NCBI RefSeq assembly: GCF_943193015.1
Contig: NZ_CALPCM010000043.1
Span: 1 to 19,860 of the forward strand
Direction: 5' to 3'
DNA from: Hominisplanchenecus_A murintestinalis
Lineage (GTDB): Bacteria > Bacillota > Clostridia > Lachnospirales > Lachnospiraceae
DNA: 19,860 nt
Part shown: positions 1-5,548 of the stretch, piece after piece
Position numbering within the stretch: the stretch's first letter is position 1
Layout: each line of letters begins with the position of its first letter
Made by a program: the position numbers and the translations under genes
The notes under the pieces: model-generated
Told to the model about the DNA's origin: nothing
Database searches by the model: none
Seen by the model: the letters and a program-made list of their open reading frames with translations, nothing else

Positions 1-98
1 ATAAGAATTTCCATATCCTAATTCTTACCAAAAAGGAGCCATTTATTTCCAAAAACACAAACTTATTTACACTACCTCGTATGTACTCATATGCATCA

Positions 99-126
99 CC
101 TCCCGTCTTCTGTGAAGTGAGGGAGG
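99..126 (-). promoter_or_regulatory. Leader hairpin that masks the toxin ribosome site
   Basis: CCTCCC (minus strand 126-121) pairs with GGGAGG (104-99), with an inner CTTC/GAAG stem around a three-base loop. The 3' arm is the ribosome-binding site itself, so the folded RNA would hide it. This is the usual translational brake of type I toxin mRNAs. Confidence 0.55.
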
Positions 127-159
127 CTACCACCTTGTAACACGGCTGCTCTGGCACAG

Positions 160-188
160 ATTATAGCATATCTCACGCTGAACAGCAA
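160..188 (-). promoter_or_regulatory. Sigma-A-type promoter of the toxin remnant
   Basis: The minus strand carries TTGCTG (188-183) and a perfect TATAAT (165-160) with exactly 17 bases between them. It points leftward into the holin-like leader and away from the gene at 295. Confidence 0.6.
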
Positions 189-271
189 TCTGCTTTTTTC
201 TACTCTTTGGATTTCTCCGTAAATACTTCCCCCATTAACAACAATAAAATATTCGGGTGCATTTTTTGAAA

Positions 272-277
272 TATAAT
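272..277 (+). promoter_or_regulatory. Candidate -10 box for the gene at 295
   Basis: TATAAT lies 17 bases before the start codon's ribosome site region. No convincing -35 box stands 16-18 bases upstream. If this is the -10, the leader is very short (about 10-15 bases before ATG), so the assignment is weak. Confidence 0.3.
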
Positions 278-294
278 ACAGGAAGGAGAGGCAA

Positions 295-600
295 ATGAAT
301 AAGTTGATACAGGATTTAATTGAAAAAGGCATGGGGAATTTCATGGACAGGAGCAGGGATGCGTTAGCCTGGGCAGATGAAATCTATCTGAATGACATCA
401 AAGATGAAAATGAACTGGCACAGCGTTATGAAAACCTTGACTTAACCAAAGTACAGAGAAAGGTAATCAATGATTATATGGCGTGTGCAACAACAGTCAA
501 TCACCGTTATGCCGATATTTCGTATATGTGTGGCATTAAGGATACGGTCATCATACTCGTTTCACTGGGGCTGATAAGGGGTGTTGAAGCTGAAGAATAA
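295..600 (+). CDS. Small protein of unknown function (101 aa)
   Basis: The ATG has a good ribosome site (GGAAGGAGAGG, ending five bases before it). The product is soluble, charged and probably helical, with no signal peptide. I do not recognise it firmly. The C-terminal third, with a tyrosine-rich stretch and a hydrophobic run (GIKDTVIILVSLGLI) near residues 80-94, recalls the small DUF6809-type proteins of Lachnospiraceae mobile elements, where a short helical hairpin ends in a conserved FxxGFRLG-like segment. That likeness is by eye only. It is the first gene of a run of small plus-strand genes and is followed by a terminator-like hairpin. Confidence 0.6.
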   Translation: MNKLIQDLIEKGMGNFMDRSRDALAWADEIYLNDIKDENELAQRYENLDLTKVQRKVINDYMACATTVNHRYADISYMCGIKDTVIILVSLGLIRGVEAEE

Positions 601-623
601 TATATGCCATATGCCCTTAAAAA

Positions 624-661
624 ACGACTTTAGAGCCAGTCGTAAAAACAGGCTCTTTTTT
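624..661 (+). terminator. Terminator hairpin with an overlapping alternative stem
   Basis: AGAGCC (632-637) pairs with GGCTCT (651-656), followed by a run of T to 661. A competing stem pairs ACGACT (624-629) with AGTCGT (638-643) and places AGAGCC in its loop, so the two stems exclude each other or form a pseudoknot. It lies between two plus-strand genes. Confidence 0.55.
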
Positions 662-700
662 GCTGCCAGAAAATATATCAGATGAAAGGGGAAGTCAATC

Positions 701-1264
701 ATGGCGGAATTATGTGATTTAGTGGAAGTAGTGGAAAACAACATGGAATGCGTGGTATTGAAAGTGAAGAAGGGCGCAGGGATGCAGCTTATACGTCTGG
801 GATGCTTTGACGGGGACGAAACCATGTTCAGGCTGACGAAGGGGAGCAGCCATACCTGCACCATGTTCCGTGACGGGAGGAAGCCCGTTTCATGGAGCTG
901 GGGAGAATCAGGGCACACGCTGGTGTGTGACTCACTGCATAAATGCGGCCATATGGTAAAAAGATGCATTTCCGATGATTTCGGCATCTACATGGGAAAG
1001 GATGCGGGAAAGAGAATGCAGACGCTCCATGTCCGGTCACTGGAGGACATGAAGGGCAGAAAAGAGCATTACAAGCTGATGTGGTGGGAACACGACGAGG
1101 CCGTCTGCATCCATAAGAACGGAGAGTACCACATATGGGTAATGGGGCTGGAAAAGGCAAAGGAATATGTCAGCGGGAAGATTGCCGTTGAACACATATC
1201 GGATATATACCGTTCTCCGCAGACTGGATGCTATATCATGGATATAAAAGGCGCAAGAAAATAG
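701..1264 (+). CDS. Hypothetical protein (187 aa)
   Basis: The start ATG follows an AAAGGGG-type ribosome site about 11 bases upstream. The protein is mixed alpha/beta in character, rich in Cys, His and Trp, with no transmembrane helix or signal peptide. Cysteines and histidines such as the CGHMVKRC segment near residues 86-93 could suggest a metal site, but no known zinc-finger spacing is evident. I do not recognise a family. It is translated in the same direction as its small neighbours, 36 bases before the next ribosome site and start, and probably belongs to the accessory cargo of the element. Confidence 0.65.
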   Translation: MAELCDLVEVVENNMECVVLKVKKGAGMQLIRLGCFDGDETMFRLTKGSSHTCTMFRDGRKPVSWSWGESGHTLVCDSLHKCGHMVKRCISDDFGIYMGKDAGKRMQTLHVRSLEDMKGRKEHYKLMWWEHDEAVCIHKNGEYHIWVMGLEKAKEYVSGKIAVEHISDIYRSPQTGCYIMDIKGARK

Positions 1265-1303
1265 ATTCTAAAGTCAGGAATATAGCGAAAGGAGCGGCCA
1301 GGA

Positions 1304-1495
1304 ATGGCAGATTACAAGATTTTATATTATGAAGTCTATGAGTTTCCGCAATGCCCAACAGACAGCGGCAGATACTACGGTAAAACCCCGGTATTGGAGC
1401 AGGCGGAAACTGTTATCAGAAATGCAAAGGAAAATGGCAAACTGCTCTTTATGAAAGCGGTTTGCAGTGATGGAAAGAAACGGTTTATGTTCTGA
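1304..1495 (+). CDS. Small hypothetical protein (63 aa)
   Basis: An AAAGGAG ribosome site stands upstream of ATG at about 10 bases. The 63-residue product is soluble and has no recognised domain. It ends with an FMF tail and begins with a KILYYEVYEF segment suggestive of a beta strand. Only 22 bases separate its stop from the next start, so it is probably co-transcribed with the genes at 1518 and 1751. Confidence 0.55.
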   Translation: MADYKILYYEVYEFPQCPTDSGRYYGKTPVLEQAETVIRNAKENGKLLFMKAVCSDGKKRFMF

Positions 1496-1517
1496 CTGTA
1501 ACGAAAGGAGCTGACGT

Positions 1518-1754
1518 ATGGAACAAACAATCAGGGAGATAATTACACAGGCAGACGATGAAAGAAATTTTGATTTAATCCGCTGGGCGAAAGACATTCT
1601 GGACGAGTTTGCATCCGCCCATAACTGTCCTCCAGACTGGCAGTGCATAGGGGCGGGACTTGCAGGGGAGTACCCGGCGGATTCATGGGTGTATGAAAAT
1701 CTGGAACTGTATAATTTTGTGGAAATCCGGGAAGGAGGCGAAAAACAAATATGA
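1518..1754 (+). CDS. Small hypothetical protein (78 aa)
   Basis: ATG follows a GAAAGGAG site by about nine bases. The N-terminal half looks like two amphipathic helices (IREIITQADD and FDLIRWAKDILDEF) and the rest is acidic. No family is recognised. Its last four bases overlap the next start as ATGA, so translation of the two is probably coupled. Confidence 0.55.
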   Translation: MEQTIREIITQADDERNFDLIRWAKDILDEFASAHNCPPDWQCIGAGLAGEYPADSWVYENLELYNFVEIREGGEKQI

Positions 1755-2029
1755 AGACCGGATTATTAGAAGTTATGGAACAGGTGACGATTTACTTCAA
1801 AGAGAACCTTCCCAAGTACACTGTTCTGAAAATCAGAAAGAAATCGTACCATCCTGACGATTCACATCTTTACATGGTAGCAGCTGAAAAAGACGATGGC
1901 ACATACGCTGTCTGGACATGCTGGAACCAGAAGCTGAAAAGCCTGAACCATGGGCATTATGGCTTACAGAGCAAAGAAGACTGTGAAAAGGTAATGGACG
2001 GGTTTTATTACAGCGGAGATTCTGGATAA
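1751..2029 (+). CDS. Small hypothetical protein (92 aa), translationally coupled
   Basis: The start overlaps the previous stop by four bases (ATGA), and an AAGGAGG site lies about 12 bases upstream inside the preceding gene. The product is a 92-residue soluble protein with a beta-rich middle (LYMVAAEKDDGTYAVWTCW). I do not recognise it. Its stop codon abuts the start of the iteron-like repeat block, so this gene marks the left border of that block. Confidence 0.6.
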   Translation: MKTGLLEVMEQVTIYFKENLPKYTVLKIRKKSYHPDDSHLYMVAAEKDDGTYAVWTCWNQKLKSLNHGHYGLQSKEDCEKVMDGFYYSGDSG

Positions 2030-2241
2030 AGTGTAAGAAAGTTTGTAAGAGAATTTGTAAGAAAGTACAGGAATGGCATACAGAAAAAGCCTGGTATATG
2101 AGGGTTTTTAGCGGGTGTAAGAAAGTGTAGAAATGCCTGCTTTAAAACCCAATACAGGCAAGGGTTTTAAAGGGCGTAAGAATGTATGAAAGTTTTTCCA
2201 ACCCTTATATATATAAAAAATATACATATACACATATATGA
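2028..2241 (+). repeat. Long direct repeat, copy 1 (iteron-bearing)
   Basis: The sequence from 2028 to 2220 recurs at 19424-19616 with the same spacing throughout and 8 mismatches in 193 bases by my count. A short AT-rich tail (to about 2241) is also shared apart from a 12-base gap. The unit contains several GTAAGAAAGT-type boxes (about 2033, 2057, 2117) and an 11-base stem CTTTAAAACCC/GGGTTTTAAAG at 2140-2150 and 2162-2172. It holds no open reading frame of note. Confidence 0.9.
2140..2172 (+). other. Conserved 11-bp hairpin inside the repeat
   Basis: CTTTAAAACCC and GGGTTTTAAAG form a perfect stem around an 11-base loop. A competing GCCTG/CAGGC stem overlaps it (2136-2140 and 2155-2159). 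The same hairpin is kept in the second copy at about 19536-19568 with one change in the stem. Confidence 0.6.
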
Positions 2242-2541
2242 TACACTTACATATTTTTTTCTATAATTGACTTAAAAAACTTTCATACATTCTTACAAGA
2301 GTGTGTTTCCCTTGATTTATAAGGCTTTTTGGCGTATGAAAGTATGTTTTAAGAGTCTTACAAACTTTCATACTTTCTTACATTTTCTTCTGTATGGTTC
2401 TGTAAGGAATCCCTCTTCTGTATGTTTGAAAAATGAATCGGAAATCCTGCTTTTTTATTTGTATAAAGTAATATGAAAACGGTTTGTGATTATAACAGCC
2501 CTGCGGCTGCGGGAGCATTAAAAAAAGGAGGCATTGCTATT

Positions 2542-3147
2542 ATGAAAAGGAGAACCCTTGTGTATATGATATTCAGGGAGGATTATGTTGGCCTGCGGAC
2601 GGTCAGCCGTTCCAAAAAATCCCCGCACAGATTCTATATCTCCCGGAATAAGCTGGAAGAGCTGGAGCATAAGCCGGAGGTTATCGCCTGTGATATCCAT
2701 TCTTTTGCCGTACTGCGCCGGGACACCTATGCGGGAACCTTAGAGATTGCGTTCACCTGGCTTGGAGGCGATAAGAATAGCCTTTCCGGCTATCAGGATA
2801 CCATTATCCTGCCCTATGATGAAATGGTGGAACATCTGCACGAAAGCGTATCAGAAAGTGGGCCTATCGTATGGAAAGTACTTTCGGTGGATAATTCCGC
2901 GACGCAGGCAAGGATTGTATTCAAAAGCAGGAAGAACTTACATGCAGCTTTGGGAAACGGCGTCATCCGGCGTAAACTTATCCGGTTCCTGCGTGACCAG
3001 TTCAGATGGGGAAACTCTGAAGAAATTGAGATTTACGATGACTTTATGCCGTACAGCTTTTTCTTCAGGGAAACCGGGATTTGCGGCGGGATAATCTTCC
3101 ACGGACAGGAGGACATGGAAACCGCATATTACTTGATGCACATGTAA
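2542..3147 (+). CDS. Hypothetical protein (201 aa)
   Basis: I choose ATG at 2542 because AGGAGG (2526-2531) stands ten bases before it. The longer frame from 2473 has no ribosome site and its first residues are encoded by a small hairpin-like GC-rich stretch. The product starts MKRRTLVYMIFR and is basic, with mixed alpha/beta character and no membrane segment. I do not recognise a family. The last 21 residues (ending YYLMHM) are repeated as a remnant at 5316-5381, showing that this gene, or a relative of it, once lay in two copies or was used as a recombination boundary. It stands alone after the iteron-like region. Confidence 0.65.
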   Translation: MKRRTLVYMIFREDYVGLRTVSRSKKSPHRFYISRNKLEELEHKPEVIACDIHSFAVLRRDTYAGTLEIAFTWLGGDKNSLSGYQDTIILPYDEMVEHLHESVSESGPIVWKVLSVDNSATQARIVFKSRKNLHAALGNGVIRRKLIRFLRDQFRWGNSEEIEIYDDFMPYSFFFRETGICGGIIFHGQEDMETAYYLMHM

Positions 3148-3213
3148 AAAAGGATATTGAGCATGCATCCTCTCCCTTTTGTTTCAGAGCGAAGGAAATA
3201 AATGGAGTATTTT

Positions 3214-3233
3214 GGGAGGTATTAATGAGTTAG
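3214..3233 (+). other. Strong ribosome site followed by a two-codon frame (remnant start)
   Basis: GGGAGG (3214-3219) stands five bases before ATG AGT TAG (3225-3233). A good ribosome site with an almost empty frame suggests the 5' end of a gene cut off where the cargo island begins. It resembles the start of the PcfK-like gene (GGGAGGTATT then ATGAGTTA at 11971-11992). Confidence 0.3.
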
Positions 3234-4008
3234 TCCTTGATTTTTCTGTTTTCTAAATATGTATTTTTTAGAGCGTATCTTTTTTCGTGGACAATTTGAT
3301 TAGGAGTAAAGGATAATATAAATTCATATGGATTTATGCACCTAATTTCTTCTAAGCGATAACTTATTTCTTTATATAGTAATTCATAATTGCGAAAATA
3401 TTTATATTCTTCATTATCTATCATTTCTAATAATTGACAATACATTTCAAAACCTGCTTCTTCATCCAAATTATGTGATGTGTCAAATATTTCATCAAGT
3501 ATTTTGTCAAATAAGTCTATAATTTTAGCTTTTAAAACTTTTCGTTCTGCAAAGGCAGAACTGTAATATTGTTTTTTATTATCTCTTTTGCTTTCGATTG
3601 TAACGGTCTCATTATCCATAAACTCAAATTCAAAAACTAAATCACATAAGTCTTTTAAGTAAATGGTAGGTGCAAGATGGTTGATAAAGGAACAAAACAT
3701 AGCACTATAATTGTTTGACTGTTTACTTATAATAGATGCGCTTTCTTTGGTTAAGCCAGTAATATCATATATTGCTTGCTGTGAATTTTTTTGCAGTCTA
3801 TTTCACCTAACAGATATGCAGTATCTACATCTAGCAATTCTGCAATTCTTTTTAATAAATCAAGAGGTGGGAGTTTTTCATTTTTGGTTCGCAAATAATT
3901 TTTCAATCCATTAAGAGAAATCCCTAGCTTTTCTGCAACATCTTCTTGAGTATATCCTTTTTCCTTATAACACTCCTTAAAACGTGTAGCAAAAATACGC
4001 TTATCCAT
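3230..4008 (-). pseudogene. XRE-family regulator split by a frameshift in a seven-A run
   Basis: Two minus-strand frames make one protein. The first (4008-3751) starts at ATG with a GGAGGAAATGT leader and encodes an HTH_XRE domain at residues about 18-70 (YTQEDVAEKLGIS, recognition helix near LNGLKNYL). The frame breaks at a run of seven A (plus-strand T run 3786-3792). A -1 shift there continues through about 29 residues into the 156-residue frame ending at 3230, giving about 259 residues in all. That is a usual length for clostridial XRE regulators with an uncharacterised helical C-terminal domain. The break could be a sequencing error, a real mutation, phase variation or slippage. Without it the product is an 85-residue stand-alone HTH. 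It is divergent from the AlbA_2 gene. Confidence 0.7.
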
Positions 4009-4115
4009 ACATTTCCTCCGATTTTATGTTAAATAGTGTTCTTTTAATACACATTGTAACATGATATACTATATTTGCAACAAATAATAATAATTCAGAG
4101 GATTTAACAATCCTT
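4009..4115. promoter_or_regulatory. Divergent promoter region between regulator and AlbA_2 gene
   Basis: This is a 107-base AT-rich spacer between two divergent genes. On the plus strand TATACT (4065-4070) is a fair -10 box without a good -35. On the minus strand TTACAA and TATTTA, 18 bases apart, are a weak promoter. By analogy with other XRE-controlled divergent pairs, the regulator would bind here, but I see no clear palindromic operator. Confidence 0.4.
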
Positions 4116-5252
4116 GTGCAGAAACTTAGAGAATTAGGTAGGGAAGGTTCTTATTGGGATTTTAAGAAAACCTATTCATCAAATAAGGCAGAACTGTTAT
4201 TGGATATAATCTGTATGGCTAATAATCAGGAGGATAGGGATTCCTATATAATTTATGGAATTGAAGATTATACAATGAAAGTAGTCGGAGTAGAAAAGGA
4301 TACCCATAGACTAAGATTAAATCAGTTATCACAATTTTTATCTGGAAAACACTTTTCTGTGTATGTTCCAGAGATTGATTTGCAGACAATTATATTAGAA
4401 GGACACGAGGTTGATGTATTGACGGTATTCAATACAAATCATACGCCATATTACATTGAAAATGATTTTGTTGATGGAGAAAAGAAAGTTATTCATGGCG
4501 AGATATATGTAAGATTGAATGATAGAAAAGCAGGCACAAGTGAGGCTGCGCCATATTCTTGTATAGAGCACCTTTGGAAAAAGCGATTTGGATTGGAGTT
4601 ATCTATAATGCAGAGGTTGAATATGCGTCTGGAGGAATATGAACGGTGGCAGTTTGACTGGGGAAATAAAAAGTATGCATATCATATGGATTTTCCAGAG
4701 TTTCGTATGGAATTGGAGAATGATTTTCGGCAGGGATGGGTTCCGGCTACGGCATTTTATGCACATCCAGTTTTTTATTGGGCAAAGTTAAATATTCTCT
4801 ATCATAATACTATCATTTATGAAACAAATATGTGGAGTTTTGATGAGTATAGGAGATATTTGCCAGAGGCAAAAGATACTGTGCCGAAATTCAAAACGGA
4901 TTATTGGTATACTTATTATGACTTGAGCAAAATCGAAGGAAAACTTTTGAAGATTTTTACTCATGGGAAATGTAACATTTCTAGTCGGGAGGCAAACAGA
5001 AATCAAATACTGATATTCAAGGATAAAGAGGATAGAGAAGAATTTGAGATTTATTTTAAGGAACATTTTGAAGATTTTACTGATGAAGAAATTAAGGAAG
5101 AGTATCAATTTTATATACAAGAGGAGGATAGAAATGAATTGGGAGGTGGGGTTTATTCCGTTTTTCAAGTTGCCAAGACTGCTAAAATTTATGAGCAGTG
5201 GTGTGATGAAACCCATCGAAAATATTATGAAGAATGGAAATGGGAAATATGA
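4116..5252 (+). CDS. Schlafen/AlbA_2 DNA-binding domain protein (378 aa)
   Basis: The N-terminal part (residues about 8-150) has the AlbA_2 pattern: an EGSYWDFKKTY opening, a hydrophobic helix with MANN, the strand YIIYGIED, the PEIDLQ segment, the strand VDVLTVF and the IYVRLNDRKAG strand near the domain's end. AlbA_2 (Schlafen-type) domains bind nucleic acid and occur in regulators and in phage-defence or ATPase proteins. Residues about 160-378 are acidic, rich in Tyr and Trp, and not recognised. The start is GTG at 4116, since no in-frame ATG exists downstream of the stop at 4062. A GAGG lies 14 bases upstream, which is long. The gene is AT-rich compared with the flanks, implying separate acquisition. 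With the divergent XRE gene it may be a regulated defence or toxin unit, which is inference. Confidence 0.75.
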   Translation: MQKLRELGREGSYWDFKKTYSSNKAELLLDIICMANNQEDRDSYIIYGIEDYTMKVVGVEKDTHRLRLNQLSQFLSGKHFSVYVPEIDLQTIILEGHEVDVLTVFNTNHTPYYIENDFVDGEKKVIHGEIYVRLNDRKAGTSEAAPYSCIEHLWKKRFGLELSIMQRLNMRLEEYERWQFDWGNKKYAYHMDFPEFRMELENDFRQGWVPATAFYAHPVFYWAKLNILYHNTIIYETNMWSFDEYRRYLPEAKDTVPKFKTDYWYTYYDLSKIEGKLLKIFTHGKCNISSREANRNQILIFKDKEDREEFEIYFKEHFEDFTDEEIKEEYQFYIQEEDRNELGGGVYSVFQVAKTAKIYEQWCDETHRKYYEEWKWEI

Positions 5253-5315
5253 CATTAAATACAAAGTAATTTGTGAACAAGGGATGCCATTTTGAATGAA
5301 AAGGACTCTTGCATA

Positions 5316-5384
5316 TGCGGCGGGATAATCCTACACGGTCAGGAAGATATGAAAACCGCATATTACTCGATGCACACGTAAAAA
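5316..5384 (+). pseudogene. Remnant 3' end of a second copy of the 2542-3147 gene
   Basis: These 69 bases match 3082-3150 with 8 mismatches. In the matching frame they encode CGGIILHGQEDMKTAYYSMHT and a stop, against CGGIIFHGQEDMETAYYLMHM in the intact gene. Upstream of 5316 the likeness stops at once, at the end of the AT-rich cargo island. No start codon or ribosome site is attached. Confidence 0.8.
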
Positions 5385-5422
5385 GTCCCTCTATAATATT
5401 TGCTACCCATATACCGCCATCA

Positions 5423-5460
5423 TTAAGCTGTCTGCATACTGTAGGCAGCTTAAATTTTTT
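5423..5460 (+). terminator. Rho-independent terminator
   Basis: TTAAGCTG (5423-5430) pairs with CAGCTTAA (5446-5453), extended inward by CT/AG with a G-T pair, and is followed by A and six T. It ends transcription from the island or gene remnant before the giant gene at 5549. Positions 5253-5548 hold only the gene remnant, this terminator and the ribosome site of the next gene. Confidence 0.75.
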
Positions 5461-5548
5461 CTGCCTGCGGCAAAAAAGAGCGGGTGCGTATGCAGGAAAT
5501 CTAATTGCCCGGCAACTCTGGGCATAACGATAAAAGGAGGGCTATCTA

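Larger units (their letters stand above)
67..188 (-). pseudogene. Decayed holin-like type I toxin module (promoter, leader, start codons)
   Basis: Read on the minus strand, a promoter (-35 TTGCTG at 188-183, 17-base spacer, -10 TATAAT at 165-160) is followed by a leader and a ribosome site GGGAGG (104-99) eight bases before ATG at 90-88. The reading frame then gives only MSTYEVV and a stop at 69-67. The leader and the MSTYE start match, from memory, the small holin-like toxin genes common in Lachnospiraceae and other Firmicutes, whose products are single-helix membrane peptides of about 30 residues. Here the membrane helix is missing: frames beyond the stop give no hydrophobic run. I infer a remnant of a type I toxin-antitoxin locus. 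The toxin is probably dead, but the leader may still be transcribed. Confidence 0.55.
2028..2390. other. Iteron-like, AT-rich region: candidate replication origin or multi-site operator
   Basis: This gene-free stretch (2030 to the ribosome site at 2526) has repeated GTAAGAAAGT/GTATGAAAGT boxes on its left half and the same boxes in reverse orientation on its right half. The halves flank an AT-rich core (2198-2274) of nearly pure A/T. A perfect 22-base inverted repeat (2176-2197 and 2275-2296) frames the core, and a second pair GTATGAAAGT/ACTTTCATAC lies at 2334-2343 and 2364-2373. Iterons beside an AT-rich melting region are typical of replication origins, but no initiator gene is in view. 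A regulator-binding array is equally possible. Confidence 0.5.

Noticed and set aside
96..344. Minus-strand 82-residue open frame with a hydrophobic start
   Set aside because: It begins inside the gene at 295, has no ribosome site and runs through the promoter and leader hairpin of the toxin remnant.
562..987. Minus-strand 141-residue open frame
   Set aside because: It lies opposite the well-supported gene at 701-1264, crosses its terminator and has no ribosome site.
2028..2390. CRISPR-like array from the repeated GTAAGAAAGT boxes
   Set aside because: The boxes are about 10 bases, irregularly spaced and in both orientations, with no unique spacers of constant length and no cas genes.
4788..5264. 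Minus-strand 158-residue hydrophobic-looking frame
   Set aside because: It is the antisense of an AT-rich acidic coding region, which gives Phe/Ile/Leu runs by base composition alone.
5309..5527. Plus-strand 72-residue open frame after the island
   Set aside because: It runs in a different frame from the gene remnant, passes through a terminator hairpin and lacks a ribosome site.
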